Assembly: GCF_900103265.1 (NCBI RefSeq)
Contig: NZ_FMWX01000007.1
Coordinates: 1-64,000 of the forward strand
DNA from: Sphingomonas sp. NFR15
GTDB lineage: Bacteria > Pseudomonadota > Alphaproteobacteria > Sphingomonadales > Sphingomonadaceae
Reading direction: 5' to 3'
DNA: 64,000 bases
Shown in pieces: positions 36,330 to 45,871 of the stretch (within the stretch, counting starts at the first letter, position 1; every line of letters starts with the position of its first letter). The notes beneath the pieces were generated by a model. It made no database searches. It saw only the letters and a list, made by a program, of their open reading frames with translations, and had not been told where the DNA came from. The position numbers and the translations under genes were made by a program.

Positions 36330-37226
36330 TCAATCCACCCAGTCGAGCCCCATGTCGCGGTACACCTCGCGCTCGTCGTCCCAGCCGGGGCGCACCTTGA
36401 CGTGGAGGTAGAGATGCACCGGCCGGCCCATGATGCCGCTAAGTTCGGTGCGGGCGCGCGCGCCGATCTCCTTGATGCGGGCGCCGCCCTTGCCGAGCAC
36501 GACCGCGCGTTGCGTCGGGCGCTCGACCAGGATTTGCTGGTGGATCTCGACCGATCCGTCCTCGCGCTCCTTATACTGTTCGGTCTCCACCGCGCTCGCA
36601 TAAGGCAGCTCGGCGTGGAGCTGGAGGTAGAGCTGCTCGCGCGTCACCTCGGCGGCGAGCGCGCGCTCGGTCGCGTCGGAGACCTGATCCTCGGGATAGT
36701 GCCACGGCCCCGCCGGCATCGCCTTGGCGAGATGCGCCTTGAGTTCGGCCAGGCCATCGCCCGTCGCGGCGCTGACGAAGAAGGTCTCGGCGAACGGCGC
36801 GAGGCCGTTGAGCCGCTCGGCATGGAGCAGCAGCTTGGCCTTGTCGGCGAGATCGACCTTGTTGAGGATCAGATATTTGGGTTCGGGGCGGCCGGCGATC
36901 GCCTCGGCGATTTCGGTCACCTTGTCCTTGAGGCCGCCCTTGGCATCGACGACCAAGGCGAGGATGTCCGCGCCCTCGGTGCCCCCCCACGCCGCCTGCA
37001 CCATCGCGCGATCGAGCCGGCGCTTGGGTTCGAAGATGCCGGGTGTGTCGACCAGCAGGATCTGCGCATCGCCTTCGATCGCGACGCCCATCAGCCGCGT
37101 GCGCGTGGTCTGCGCCTTGGGGCTGACGATCGCGACCTTCTGCCCGACCAGCGCGTTGACGAGCGTGGACTTGCCCGCATTGGGCGCGCCGAGCACGGCG
37201 ACGAGGCCGCAGGATTGATCGGTCAT
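36330..37226 (-). CDS. era: GTPase Era
   Basis: Ribosome-assembly GTPase acting on 16S rRNA. The 298 residues have the P-loop Gly-Ala-Pro-Asn-Ala-Gly-Lys-Ser-Thr, Asp-Thr-Pro-Gly, Asn-Lys-Val-Asp and a C-terminal KH domain with Gly-Lys-Gly-Gly-Ala-Arg-Ile-Lys-Glu-Ile-Gly. The ATG at 37226 (MTDQSCG) is chosen; upstream in-frame codons come from a family A repeat. Confidence 0.97.
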   Translation of the reverse strand: MTDQSCGLVAVLGAPNAGKSTLVNALVGQKVAIVSPKAQTTRTRLMGVAIEGDAQILLVDTPGIFEPKRRLDRAMVQAAWGGTEGADILALVVDAKGGLKDKVTEIAEAIAGRPEPKYLILNKVDLADKAKLLLHAERLNGLAPFAETFFVSAATGDGLAELKAHLAKAMPAGPWHYPEDQVSDATERALAAEVTREQLYLQLHAELPYASAVETEQYKEREDGSVEIHQQILVERPTQRAVVLGKGGARIKEIGARARTELSGIMGRPVHLYLHVKVRPGWDDEREVYRDMGLDWVD

Positions 37227-37264
37227 GAATGTACTTTCTGGTATGTTCCGCCCCGATACCACAA

Positions 37265-37335
37265 CCGTTCGTGTCGAGCGAAGTCGAGACACCTGCGCTG
37301 CAGTCCGGCCCCTCGACTTCGCTCGGGGCGAACGG
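37265..37335. repeat. Family A palindromic repeat pair
   Basis: CCGTTCGTGTCGAGCGAAG and CTTCGCTCGGGGCGAACGG in opposite orientation, between era and the methyltransferase gene. Confidence 0.85.
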
Positions 37336-37351
37336 CGTGAGGGGCGGGCGC

Positions 37352-38080
37352 TTACTTCGGCGACGCCAGCGTCACGATCGAAACCCCCGGCGTCAGCGGC
37401 ACCCGCCCGACCAGGTGGCGTTCGAGCCGGAACACCGTTTCGAACACGCTGTTGACCAGCTTGGGCGGCGGCGAGTCGTCGCTGTCGTCCTTGCCGGTCA
37501 GCCGCCCGGCGATCCGCGAGGCGGCGGCGAGCGGGAACAGCAGCGAGTTGAAATAGCCAAGTTTACGCGCCTTCAACCCCGCCGCCCCGATCGCCTTGGC
37601 GAGGCTCGCCTTGGAATAGCGGCGGTGGTGATGGTTGACGGTGTCGTGCGCGCTCCACATCCATTGGTGCGCGGGCACGGTAATGAGGATCTTGCCGCCA
37701 GGCTTGAGACACTCCGCCATCGCCTTCAGCGCCGCGACATCGTCCTCGATATGCTCGACCACGTCGAGCACCGCGATGAGGTCATAAGCGCCACGCTCGA
37801 CCCCGGTGAGTGTGGGCAGCGGCGCCGCGCCGACCGGCTTGCCGAGCCGCTGGCTGGCGATCTCGCGCGCGGCGGGATCGATCTCGATCGCCTCGACGGT
37901 GCCGAACTGCGCGAGCATCGGAAGATTGTGCCCGGTGCCGCAGCCGATCTCGAGGATGCGCGCATCCTTGGGGAGATTGCCTTCGCGCGCGAGGAAGTCG
38001 GCGAGGATGTCGCGCCGCGCACGATACCACCAGTGGGTCGAGTCATGCGCCGCCATGCGGTCGTAAACGATGCGGTCCAT
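37352..38080 (-). CDS. Class I SAM-dependent methyltransferase
   Basis: The 242-residue protein begins MDRIVYDRMAAHDSTHWWYR and has the SAM motif Leu-Glu-Ile-Gly-Cys-Gly-Thr-Gly-His-Asn, Asp-Val-Val-Glu-His-Ile and Pro-Gly-Gly-Lys-Ile-Leu-Ile-Thr-Val-Pro. The Trp-Trp-Tyr-x-Ala-Arg-Arg opening is typical of methyltransferases found with glycan and polyprenyl genes. Its start overlaps the stop of gtrA (TAATG), so the two are coupled, which suggests a shared envelope-lipid or glycan role. Confidence 0.88.
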   Translation of the reverse strand: MDRIVYDRMAAHDSTHWWYRARRDILADFLAREGNLPKDARILEIGCGTGHNLPMLAQFGTVEAIEIDPAAREIASQRLGKPVGAAPLPTLTGVERGAYDLIAVLDVVEHIEDDVAALKAMAECLKPGGKILITVPAHQWMWSAHDTVNHHHRRYSKASLAKAIGAAGLKARKLGYFNSLLFPLAAASRIAGRLTGKDDSDDSPPPKLVNSVFETVFRLERHLVGRVPLTPGVSIVTLASPK

Positions 38081-38514
38081 TATCCGAATACCAGCCAGCG
38101 ATTGAGGATGAAGGTGAAGATCGTCGCCAGCGCGACCGCTGGCAGCAGCGGCACCCAGGCGGGATAGCCGAGCAGCGCGGTGCCGATCCAGGTGATGATC
38201 GCGTTGAGCGCCATGCCCGATGCCTGCACGAGCACGAACTTGGCCTGCTGCGTGCCGCCGCCCTCGCGCGTGCCGTGGTCCTTGAAGCTCCAGCGGCTGT
38301 GCAGGAAATAGCCCGCCGTCACCGCCACCGCGAAGGCGAACGGCACCGCATAGACGGCATGGTGCCGCGTGAACACGTAGAGCGTGAGCGGCAGATAGAC
38401 CGCGGAATAGATCAGCGTCGAGACGCCACCGGCGATGCCGAAGCGGATCAACTGGCCGAGCATTCCGCTCGATCGCATGTTTTCCACTCGCCTTGCCAAT
38501 GTCATGTCGTTCAC
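38080..38514 (-). CDS. GtrA-family membrane protein
   Basis: The 144-residue protein has four transmembrane segments and the GtrA pattern: Arg-Phe-Gly-Ile-Ala-Gly-Gly, Phe-Leu-His-Ser-Arg-Trp-Ser-Phe-Lys and the final Asn-Arg-Trp-Leu-Val-Phe. GtrA-like proteins are thought to flip polyprenyl-linked sugars for glycan modification. Divergent from the polytopic GT-C-like gene. Confidence 0.9.
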   Translation of the reverse strand: MNDMTLARRVENMRSSGMLGQLIRFGIAGGVSTLIYSAVYLPLTLYVFTRHHAVYAVPFAFAVAVTAGYFLHSRWSFKDHGTREGGGTQQAKFVLVQASGMALNAIITWIGTALLGYPAWVPLLPAVALATIFTFILNRWLVFG

Positions 38515-38570
38515 TTGCCCTTTGCGCCGCGCCTAGTAGAGCGCGCCGACACACGTGGAAAGCTTTTTGC

Positions 38571-40346
38571 ATGGTTAGCGCGCAGCCCAAGGATTTGCTC
38601 GATCGGTACTGGGTACGGCTCACGCTGATCGCCTGGGTGGTGATCGCCGCGTGGTTCCTGCGCGACCGCTGGGCGCAGATGCACTTCCTGTCGCTGCCCG
38701 ACACCGACGACAACATGCGGCTGATGCAGGTGCGCGCGCTGCTGAACGGCCAGGGCTGGTACGATCTGCGCCAGTATCGGATGAACCCGCCGGGCGGGTT
38801 CAACATGCACTGGAGCCGCGTCGTCGATCTGCCGATCGCGGGGCTGATTCTGCTGCTCCGCCCGTTCTGCGGCCCCGCCTGGGCGGAGCGGCTGGCGTGC
38901 GGGGTGGCGCCGCTGCTGCCGCTCAGCATCGCGATGCTCGGGCTGGTGGCGACGGTGCGGCGGCTGGTCAGCCCGATCGCCTGGCCGCTCGCGATCGCGT
39001 TCCTGCTGTGCTGCTCCGCGACGATGCTGATGTTCATGCCCGAGCGGATCGACCATCACGGCTGGCAACTCGCGATGCTGAGCCTGACGGTGGCGGGGCT
39101 GTCCGATCCGATGCGCGCGCGCGGCGGGCTGATCGTCGGACTGGCGAGCGCGCTGTCGCTGACGATCGGGCTGGAAATGCTGCCGTTCTGCGCCGGGGCC
39201 GGGGCGATCATCGCATTGTGCTGGGTGTGGGACCGCGCCGACGGGCCGCGGATGAGCACCTATGCGCTGTGTCTCGCGGGCGGGTGCGCGCTCGGCTATG
39301 CCGGTTTCGCATCCTATGCCAACAGCGTGCTCCGCTGCGACGCGCTGACGCCGGTGTGGCTGAGCGTGATGGTGGTCGCGGGCGCATTGCTGTTCCTGCT
39401 CGCGCGGATCAACCCTGAGACCCGCACGCTGCGGCTGGTGCTGGCGGTGGCGGCGGGGCTGGCGATCGTCGCCGGCTTCGCGCTTGTGTTTCCGCAATGC
39501 CTCGGCCGCCCCGAACAGGTTTCGCCCGAACTGGCGCGGACCTGGCTCGCCAATGTGCGCGAGGCCAAGCCGATCTACCAGCATCCGCTGCGCACCGCGA
39601 TTCCCGTGGTCACGTTGCCGATCATCGGGGTGATCGGCGCCGCGATCGCGACCTGGCGGGCGCGCCGCCGGCCCGCGTTCGTCGGCTGGATGACGGTGCT
39701 GCTGTTCACGACGATGGCCGCGCTGTTGCTGCTGTGGCAGGCCCGCGCGGGGCCGGGCGCGCAGATGCTCGCGGTGCCCGGCGCGGTGGCGCTCGCCTGG
39801 CTGGTGTTGCCGCATCTGCTCGGCAGCCGCTGGCTGGCGGTGCGCGTGGCGGGCACGGTGGTGGCGTTCCTGATCGTGTCGGGGTTATTCGCGGGCTATG
39901 TGATCCAATATCTGCCGTTCGCCCGCCCGAGCGCGCGCGTGACCACGGTTATGCGCGCGAGCGGATCGTGCAACACCAACGGCGCGCTGCGCCCGCTCGA
40001 TCGCTATCCGGCGGCGACGATCTTCACCTTCGTCGATCTCGGGCCGCGGCTCATCACGCTGACGCATCACAATGCGGTGGCGGGGCCTTATCACCGCAAC
40101 GGCGACGCGATCCTCGACGTGCAGCACGCCTTCACGCGCAGCCCGGCCGAATTCCGCGCGATCGCCAAACGGCATGGCGCGACGTTGCTGCTGGTGTGCC
40201 CGAACATGGCCGAATCGACCGTGTACCGCGCGCACCATCCCGGCGGGTTCTACGACCAGCTCGCGCATGGCAAGGTGCCGGCGTGGCTCGAGCAACTGCC
40301 GCTGCCGGCGAAATCGCCGCTGCGGTTGTGGCGGATACGGTATTGA
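38571..40346 (+). CDS. Polytopic GT-C-like membrane protein
   Basis: The 591-residue protein has about 12 membrane segments and a soluble C-terminal part from about 470. Near residue 44-55 it has Leu-Pro-Asp-Thr-Asp-Asp-Asn-Met-Arg, which resembles the first luminal Asp motif of GT-C glycosyltransferases that use polyprenyl-phosphate donors. Neighbours (GtrA-like flippase and a methyltransferase) fit a surface-glycan role. Similar sphingomonad proteins are sometimes mislabelled as AcrB/D/F family. Exact reaction unknown. Confidence 0.75.
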   Translation: MVSAQPKDLLDRYWVRLTLIAWVVIAAWFLRDRWAQMHFLSLPDTDDNMRLMQVRALLNGQGWYDLRQYRMNPPGGFNMHWSRVVDLPIAGLILLLRPFCGPAWAERLACGVAPLLPLSIAMLGLVATVRRLVSPIAWPLAIAFLLCCSATMLMFMPERIDHHGWQLAMLSLTVAGLSDPMRARGGLIVGLASALSLTIGLEMLPFCAGAGAIIALCWVWDRADGPRMSTYALCLAGGCALGYAGFASYANSVLRCDALTPVWLSVMVVAGALLFLLARINPETRTLRLVLAVAAGLAIVAGFALVFPQCLGRPEQVSPELARTWLANVREAKPIYQHPLRTAIPVVTLPIIGVIGAAIATWRARRRPAFVGWMTVLLFTTMAALLLLWQARAGPGAQMLAVPGAVALAWLVLPHLLGSRWLAVRVAGTVVAFLIVSGLFAGYVIQYLPFARPSARVTTVMRASGSCNTNGALRPLDRYPAATIFTFVDLGPRLITLTHHNAVAGPYHRNGDAILDVQHAFTRSPAEFRAIAKRHGATLLLVCPNMAESTVYRAHHPGGFYDQLAHGKVPAWLEQLPLPAKSPLRLWRIRY

Positions 40347-40368
40347 GGGCGGCACCGCTTGATACCCC

Positions 40369-40455
40369 CCGTTCGCCCTGAGCTTGTCGAAGGGCGTGCC
40401 AAGCAAGCCAACGTCGGCGCGTAGGCACGTGCTTCGACAAGCTCAGCACGAACGG
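40369..40455. repeat. Family A variant palindromic repeat pair
   Basis: CCGTTCGCCCTGAGCTTGTC and GACAAGCTCAGCACGAACGG are in opposite orientation with GGCACGTGC between them. This CTGAGCTTGTCGAAG variant is a second subtype of family A. It lies between two convergent genes. Confidence 0.85.
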
Positions 40456-40468
40456 GGGCGAGCCTTCT

Positions 40469-41089
40469 TCACCCCAGGCTGATCTTCACCCCGTCGATCA
40501 CGAACTGCACCGCCAGCGCAGCGAGCAGCACGCCGAGGATGCGCGTCACCACCGCTTCGATCTTGGCGCCGAGAATGCGCATCAGCGGCCCCGCCGCGAG
40601 CAGCGCGGCGAGCGTCAGCAGCAGGATCGTGATCAGCGCGCCGAGGATCACCAGGCTGCGTTCGATGCCCTCGTTGCGGCTCATCAGGAGCATCACCGAG
40701 GCGATCGAGCCGGGGCCGGCGATCATCGGCATCGCCATCGGGAAGATCGAAACGTCATCGGCCTCGGGGGTCGCGGCGACCTTGGCGGCCCGATCCTCGC
40801 GCCGCTCGGTGCGCTTTTCGAACACCATTTCGAGCGCGATCAGGAACAGCATGATGCCGCCGGCGATGCGAAAGCTCGCCATGCTGATGCCGAGGCCGCG
40901 CAGCAGATCCTCGCCGAACAGCGCGAAGACGAACAGGATCGCCGCCGCGACCAGCACCGCACGCACCGCCATCGCGCGCGCGTGTGCCGGCGTCGCGGTA
41001 GCGGTCAGCCCGGCGTAGATCGGCAGGCAGCCGGGCGGATCGATCACCACGAAAAAGGTGATGAGCGAGGATATGAACAGCTCGATCAT
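40469..41089 (-). CDS. MarC family membrane protein
   Basis: The 206-residue protein begins MIELFISSLITFFVVIDPPG and has six membrane segments with the MarC hallmarks Asp-Pro-Pro-Gly-x-x-Pro and Met-Pro-Met-Ile-Ala-Gly-Pro-Gly-Ser-Ile. Function unresolved (the old multidrug-resistance assignment has been withdrawn). It follows the NTF2-like gene by ten bases. Confidence 0.92.
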   Translation of the reverse strand: MIELFISSLITFFVVIDPPGCLPIYAGLTATATPAHARAMAVRAVLVAAAILFVFALFGEDLLRGLGISMASFRIAGGIMLFLIALEMVFEKRTERREDRAAKVAATPEADDVSIFPMAMPMIAGPGSIASVMLLMSRNEGIERSLVILGALITILLLTLAALLAAGPLMRILGAKIEAVVTRILGVLLAALAVQFVIDGVKISLG

Positions 41090-41099
41090 CGCGCGGCGA

Positions 41100-41693
41100 T
41101 CATTGCGGGGGCGCGACCACGTCGTTGATGACGCGCTGATATTGGCTTCCGTCCCACAGTTCGACCGAGAGCGTGCGGCCCTTGGTGTAGGTCACGTTCC
41201 AGCGCCAGCGCAGCGTCTGGTCGCCCGACGATCCGAACCCGGCGTCGGCATCGACGCCGAACGTGTGCGCGTCCTTGCCGCTGCACGCGGCGTGGCGGAC
41301 CACTGGCTTGGGCGGGATGATCCGCGCCCCCGCGGTGGTGTCGCCATGGTCGAACACCCAGCGCCAGTGGCGCTTGCCGCGGTGCCAGATCGTCGTGAAA
41401 TAGCCGCTGGTGCCGTCGGGGCGCTGCCAGCCGCCGGTGTTGACCGCCCAGAAGCCGTCGCACGAAACATAGCTCACCGCCGGCTGCCAGCGCGTCGCGG
41501 TGGCGGGATCGTCGCGATTCTGGAGCCAGTCCTGCGCCTTCACGGCGTCGGGCACGAACATCACCGCGTCGGGCGCGGCGAAGCGGCGGAACGCGGTCCA
41601 CTGGCCTTCGCCGCGCGCCGCCTCGGCGAAGGCGAGTTCGGCATCGATCGCGGTCTGCGGAACGGCGGCGGCGAGCAGCAGCGCGACGATCAC
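41100..41693 (-). CDS. Secreted NTF2/SnoaL-like protein of unknown function
   Basis: The 197-residue protein starts at GTG 41693, which overlaps the folD stop (GTGA). A short signal peptide (about 15 residues, [10 protein letters not shown]) is followed by [11 protein letters not shown] and a fold that looks NTF2/DUF4440-like, with several Trp. Two Cys may pair. No catalytic motif. The function is unknown. Confidence 0.7.
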   Translation of the reverse strand: MIVALLLAAAVPQTAIDAELAFAEAARGEGQWTAFRRFAAPDAVMFVPDAVKAQDWLQNRDDPATATRWQPAVSYVSCDGFWAVNTGGWQRPDGTSGYFTTIWHRGKRHWRWVFDHGDTTAGARIIPPKPVVRHAACSGKDAHTFGVDADAGFGSSGDQTLRWRWNVTYTKGRTLSVELWDGSQYQRVINDVVAPPQ

Positions 41694-42565
41694 AGCGCGG
41701 CCTCGTCGATCGCGACGCCGTCGCGGCGGGCGGCCGAGACCAGGGTGTTGCGCAGCAGCACCGCTATCGTCATCGGGCCGACCCCGCCGGGCACTGGCGT
41801 GATCGCGCCGGCGACGCTCGCCGCGCCGCCGAAATCCACGTCGCCGACCAGCCCGGTCGCGGTGCGGTTGATGCCGACGTCTATCACGGTCGCGCCGGGT
41901 TTGATCCATTCACCCTTGACCATCTCGGGCCGCCCGACCGCCGCGACGACGATGTCGGCACGTTTGACCACGCTCGACAGATCGCGCGTGCGCGAGTGCG
42001 CGATCGTGACGGTGCAGCTTTCCTTGAGCAGCAATTGCGCCATCGGCTTGCCGACGATGTTCGACCGCCCGATCACCACCGCGTCGAGCCCGGTCAAATC
42101 GCCGAGCTGATCCTTGAGCAGCATCACGCAGCCGAGCGGGGTGCAGGGCACGAAGCCCTCGAGCCCGGTGGCGAGCCGCCCGGCGTTGACCGGATGGAAG
42201 CCGTCGACATCCTTGTCGGGGTCGATCCGCGTCGTCACCGCGAGTTCGTCGAGGTGCCCCGGCAGCGGCAGTTGGACGAGGATGCCATCCACCGCCGGAT
42301 CGGCGTTGAGCGTATCGACCAGCGCGAGCAGGTCATCCTGCGACACGTCGGCGGGCAGGCGATGCTCGAAGCTCGCCATGCCGGCGGCGACCGTCGCCTT
42401 GCCTTTCGAGCGGACATAGACGGCGGAGGCCGGGTCTTCGCCGACCAGCACCACCGCGAGGCCGGGCTTGCGCCCCGCCGCGCTCACGAAATCCGAAACC
42501 TGCACCGCGATCCGCTCGCGCAGGGCCAAGGCGAACGCCTTGCCGTCGATGATGTTCGCGCTCAT
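41690..42565 (-). CDS. folD: Methylenetetrahydrofolate dehydrogenase/cyclohydrolase
   Basis: Bifunctional C1 enzyme. The 291 residues have the catalytic [20 protein letters not shown] and the closing Pro-Gly-Gly-Val-Gly-Pro-Met-Thr motifs. Usual length. It is in a tight operon with DUF167 and YggT upstream and the secreted protein downstream. Confidence 0.97.
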   Translation of the reverse strand: MSANIIDGKAFALALRERIAVQVSDFVSAAGRKPGLAVVLVGEDPASAVYVRSKGKATVAAGMASFEHRLPADVSQDDLLALVDTLNADPAVDGILVQLPLPGHLDELAVTTRIDPDKDVDGFHPVNAGRLATGLEGFVPCTPLGCVMLLKDQLGDLTGLDAVVIGRSNIVGKPMAQLLLKESCTVTIAHSRTRDLSSVVKRADIVVAAVGRPEMVKGEWIKPGATVIDVGINRTATGLVGDVDFGGAASVAGAITPVPGGVGPMTIAVLLRNTLVSAARRDGVAIDEAAL

Positions 42566-42569
42566 GCCG

Positions 42570-42863
42570 TCACCCCATTCGCTCCTGGGCGATCACCCCC
42601 AGCGCCGCTGGATCGCCCGTGATGTGCAGACGCTTGAGCCGTGCGGTGGCACCGCCGGTCAGCGTCACCGACCGCTTCGCGACGCCGAACTCGCGCGCGA
42701 CGAGCGCGAGCAGCGCGGCATTGGCGGCGCCGTCCACCGGCGCGGCGGCGATCCGCGCCGCGAAATGCGCGTCCGTGCCCCGTCCGAGCGCCTCGCGGCC
42801 CCCACGCGGCGTCACCCGGACGGCGATGTCGATGCCGTCGCCGCTATGCCGCCACGCGCTCAA
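42570..42863 (-). CDS. DUF167/YggU-family protein
   Basis: About 97 residues; [21 protein letters not shown] and a final Leu-Lys-Arg-Leu-His-Ile match DUF167. Start: TTG 42863 overlaps the YggT stop (TTGA) and gives a family-like N-terminus; GTG 42893 would add ten residues. Function unknown. Confidence 0.85.
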   Translation of the reverse strand: MSAWRHSGDGIDIAVRVTPRGGREALGRGTDAHFAARIAAAPVDGAANAALLALVAREFGVAKRSVTLTGGATARLKRLHITGDPAALGVIAQERMG

Positions 42864-43171
42864 CCCGCCGATACCGCCAGACCATACAGCCACGGCAGCA
42901 CCGCGAGATCGAGGATTCGGATGATGATGAGCACGACCAGCGGCGCGAAATCGATCGCGCCGGTGTTCGGCAGCATGCGGCGGATCGGCCGGTACACCGG
43001 CTCGGTGATGACGCTCAGCCCGCGATCGAGCGAGCGCACCACCTCGTTGCTCGTGTTGACCACGTTGAACGAGATCAGGATCGACACGATGAACTGCGCG
43101 ATGATGATGAAGCTCGCCACGTCCAGCAGGATCTGGACGATGTTGAGCAACATGATGAAAAACGAGGCCAA
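42860..43171 (-). CDS. YggT family membrane protein
   Basis: The 103-residue protein has two hydrophobic regions and the YggT hallmark Tyr-Arg-Pro-Ile-Arg-Arg-Met-Leu-Pro with Asp-Phe-Ala-Pro-Leu-Val. Members help osmotic tolerance and cell shape in some bacteria. It sits before DUF167 as in many proteobacteria. Confidence 0.92.
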   Translation of the reverse strand: MASFFIMLLNIVQILLDVASFIIIAQFIVSILISFNVVNTSNEVVRSLDRGLSVITEPVYRPIRRMLPNTGAIDFAPLVVLIIIRILDLAVLPWLYGLAVSAG

Positions 43172-43232
43172 CGAAATCTCCCGACGCTGCGATCGACCGA
43201 TAGTAGCTTAGACAGCGCGCCCGCGCGACAGT

Positions 43233-44132
43233 TTACGCGTGGACGAGCGTACCCGCGCCGCGCTTGGTGAAGATTTCGAGCAGCATCGCGTGCGGCACCC
43301 GCCCATCGAGGATCACCGCCGCCTCGACGCCCTGCTCGACCGCCATCACGCAGGTTTCGAGCTTGGGGATCATGCCGCCGCTGATCGTGCCATCGGCGCG
43401 CAGCGCGGCGACACCGGCGGGATCGAGATCGGTCACGAGTTCCTTGTTCTTGTCGAGCACGCCCGCCACGTCGGTGAGCAGGAAGAAGCGCTTCGCGCCG
43501 AGCGCGGCGGCGATCGCGCCGGCCATCGTATCGGCGTTGATGTTGTAGGTCTGGCCGTCGGTGCCGTGCGCGATCGGAGCGATCACCGGGATCACACCCG
43601 CGTCGGAGAGCGTATCGATGATGCGCCGGTCGACCGCGACGGGTTCGCCGACGAAGCCGAGATCGACATGGCGTTCGATGCCCTGGAGCTTGTCCGGGGT
43701 GGAGCGACCGACCTTCTCCGCGGTGACGAAATTGGCGTCGCGTCCCGAAATGCCGACCGCGCGGCCGCCGGCCTGATCGATCCAGCCGACGATCTCCTTG
43801 TTGATCGACCCCGCCAGCACCATTTCGGCGATCCGTGCGGTCTCGGCGTCGGTGACGCGCAGGCCATCGACGAAGCGCGATTCGACGCCGAGCCGCTTGA
43901 GCATCGCGCCGATCTGCGGCCCGCCGCCGTGGACGACGACCGGATTGATGCCGACCGCCTTCATCAGCACGACGTCCTCGGCGAAATCGCGCGCCGCCTC
44001 GGGATCGCCCATCGCGTGGCCGCCATATTTGATGACGAAGGTCGTGCCTTCGTGGAGCTGCATATAGGGCAGCGCCTCGACGAGCGTTTCGGCCTTGGCG
44101 AGCAGCGAGGCGTGGGGCGTGTGATCGGTCAT
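43233..44132 (-). CDS. argB: N-acetylglutamate kinase
   Basis: Second step of arginine synthesis. The 299 residues show [20 protein letters not shown] and a closing Gly-Gly-Met-Ile-Pro-Lys. The ATG at 44132 ([15 protein letters not shown]) is the family-like start; the frame runs on upstream as a shadow of the next gene. Confidence 0.97.
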   Translation of the reverse strand: MTDHTPHASLLAKAETLVEALPYMQLHEGTTFVIKYGGHAMGDPEAARDFAEDVVLMKAVGINPVVVHGGGPQIGAMLKRLGVESRFVDGLRVTDAETARIAEMVLAGSINKEIVGWIDQAGGRAVGISGRDANFVTAEKVGRSTPDKLQGIERHVDLGFVGEPVAVDRRIIDTLSDAGVIPVIAPIAHGTDGQTYNINADTMAGAIAAALGAKRFFLLTDVAGVLDKNKELVTDLDPAGVAALRADGTISGGMIPKLETCVMAVEQGVEAAVILDGRVPHAMLLEIFTKRGAGTLVHA

Positions 44133-44187
44133 GCCGCGCCGCTTACAGGCTTCCGCGTGCGCTGAGTAGGGGGCGTGCGCGCGGAAA

Positions 44188-45765
44188 TCACGGCGTCGTA
44201 TCGGCGGTGCAGCGATAGACGATCTTCTCGTTGGGATAGGCGGGCAAAGCCGCGCGGATCGCGCCCTGCTGCGTGGCGAGCGCGGCGCGCGCGGCGGGAT
44301 CGGCCGAACAGGCCTTGAGCGGGATCTGCGAGCGGATCTTGCGCAGCGCGTCCATCTGGTCCGCGCCGAGGAAGTAGCGTAGCGCAGTGTAGGTTCTGGT
44401 CGCGGGATCGAACTGGAGCAGCGACGCGGTCTGCTCCTCGTTCGGAACGAGGAACCGGTCCCACTTCGCCCCGTCCTCGGCATATTGCGTGCGGCCGTTC
44501 ATGCAGCCGTCCGCGCCCCAATCGAGCTTCACGTCCTCGGTCGAGGACGAGACGATGCGGCTGCGTTCGGGCACGACCGAGCAGAGCAACTTGCCGGCCG
44601 CCGCTTCGCCGGCGGGCGGGGCCGGCGTCGCGACCGCCACCGTCTCGGGCGGCAGCACGGGTTCGCCGGTCGGGCGGTTGAGGAACACGATCGCCGCCGC
44701 GACCATCAGCAGCACGCCGCCCGCGCCGACGCCAATCGCCCAGCGCCGTTCGCCGCGCACTTCGAGCAGCCCCGCGCCGCCGACACCGAGCGCGCCGAGC
44801 ACGAGCAGCACCGCGGCCAGCGCCATCACGTCCTCGCGGTTGTTCTCGACATCGGCGCGCGCCTTGGCGAGCGCGGCTTCGCGCGCGGCGGCGGATTTGG
44901 CGGCGGCGTCGCGCTTCGCCGCCTCGGCCTGCGCGTTCGCCTGCGCGTCGGCGTCGCTGTCGCGCTTCAGCGTGTCGGCGAGGCTGGTGCACGGCAAACC
45001 GACCGCGCCGTACGGCTGGTTGGCGGCGGCGAGGAACGCGGTCAACTCGCTGTCGGCGATCGCGAAGCCGAAGCTGGTGTCGCCCTCGTCGCCATGCGTG
45101 ATCGCCGAGTTGACGCCGAGCACGCGCCCGCACGGATCGAGCAGCGGGCCGCCCGAATTGCCGCGCGCGATGCCGGCGGTGTGGAGCAGCACCTGCACAC
45201 CGGTCATGATCCGCCGCCCGGAGAACACGCCTTCGGTGCGGATCGGCGTGAGCGGGTGGATGTAATCGGTCGCCGATTGCGCGGTGGCGAGATCGACGTT
45301 GCCGGGATAGCCGAGCGCGGTGACGGCGCTGCCCTCGTCGATCGGGCCACTGTAGATCGTCGTGGGCGGGAGCCGGCCGCCGGTGAATTCGACGATCGCG
45401 AGATCGCGTTTGGCGTCGAGCGCGATCACCTTGCCTTCGTAGCTCTTGCTGCCCTCCGACGGGACGACGCCGACGACGACGTTGTCGGGGTATTTCTGCG
45501 CGAGTTCGACGACATGCGCGTTGGTGACGATGCGGTTCGGCGCGACGGCGAAGCCGCTGCCGTGGCCGAAACCGACGACTTCGCCATCGACCATCGCGAT
45601 CGTGACGACGCGCACGACGCCGCGCGCGGTCGCGCCGATATCGTCGGCGTGGGCGGGGGCGGCGAGCGTCAGCAGCGCGAGCAGGAGCGCGCAAAAGTGG
45701 CTAAGGTTGCCTAGAACGCGCACGGGCGAGCGGCGCGTGGGGCGTGAGCGGGATGGAATGGTCAT
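44188..45765 (-). CDS. Trypsin-like S1C serine protease with membrane segment and extra C-terminal domain
   Basis: The 525-residue protein has a signal-like N-terminus (about 15-40), a trypsin domain with His84 (Thr-Asn-Ala-His-Val-Val), Asp121 (Lys-Arg-Asp-Leu-Ala) and Ser204 (Gly-Asn-Ser-Gly-Gly-Pro), an Ala/Lys/Arg coiled coil at about 285-325, two transmembrane segments, and a soluble C-terminal region with Cys-Ser-Val-Val-Pro and Trp-Gly-Ala-Asp-Gly-Cys. It lacks PDZ domains. Likely envelope quality control. Confidence 0.85.
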   Translation of the reverse strand: MTIPSRSRPTRRSPVRVLGNLSHFCALLLALLTLAAPAHADDIGATARGVVRVVTIAMVDGEVVGFGHGSGFAVAPNRIVTNAHVVELAQKYPDNVVVGVVPSEGSKSYEGKVIALDAKRDLAIVEFTGGRLPPTTIYSGPIDEGSAVTALGYPGNVDLATAQSATDYIHPLTPIRTEGVFSGRRIMTGVQVLLHTAGIARGNSGGPLLDPCGRVLGVNSAITHGDEGDTSFGFAIADSELTAFLAAANQPYGAVGLPCTSLADTLKRDSDADAQANAQAEAAKRDAAAKSAAAREAALAKARADVENNREDVMALAAVLLVLGALGVGGAGLLEVRGERRWAIGVGAGGVLLMVAAAIVFLNRPTGEPVLPPETVAVATPAPPAGEAAAGKLLCSVVPERSRIVSSSTEDVKLDWGADGCMNGRTQYAEDGAKWDRFLVPNEEQTASLLQFDPATRTYTALRYFLGADQMDALRKIRSQIPLKACSADPAARAALATQQGAIRAALPAYPNEKIVYRCTADTTP

Positions 45766-45871
45766 CGCCCCAATTTTGACAGGAAGCGGCGGTGTAGGAC
45801 AGGCCAAAAGCACGCGCGGTATCGCGCCGCAGCGATCGCTCGCCCCAAAAACCGGTTCGCGGCGCGCCAGC

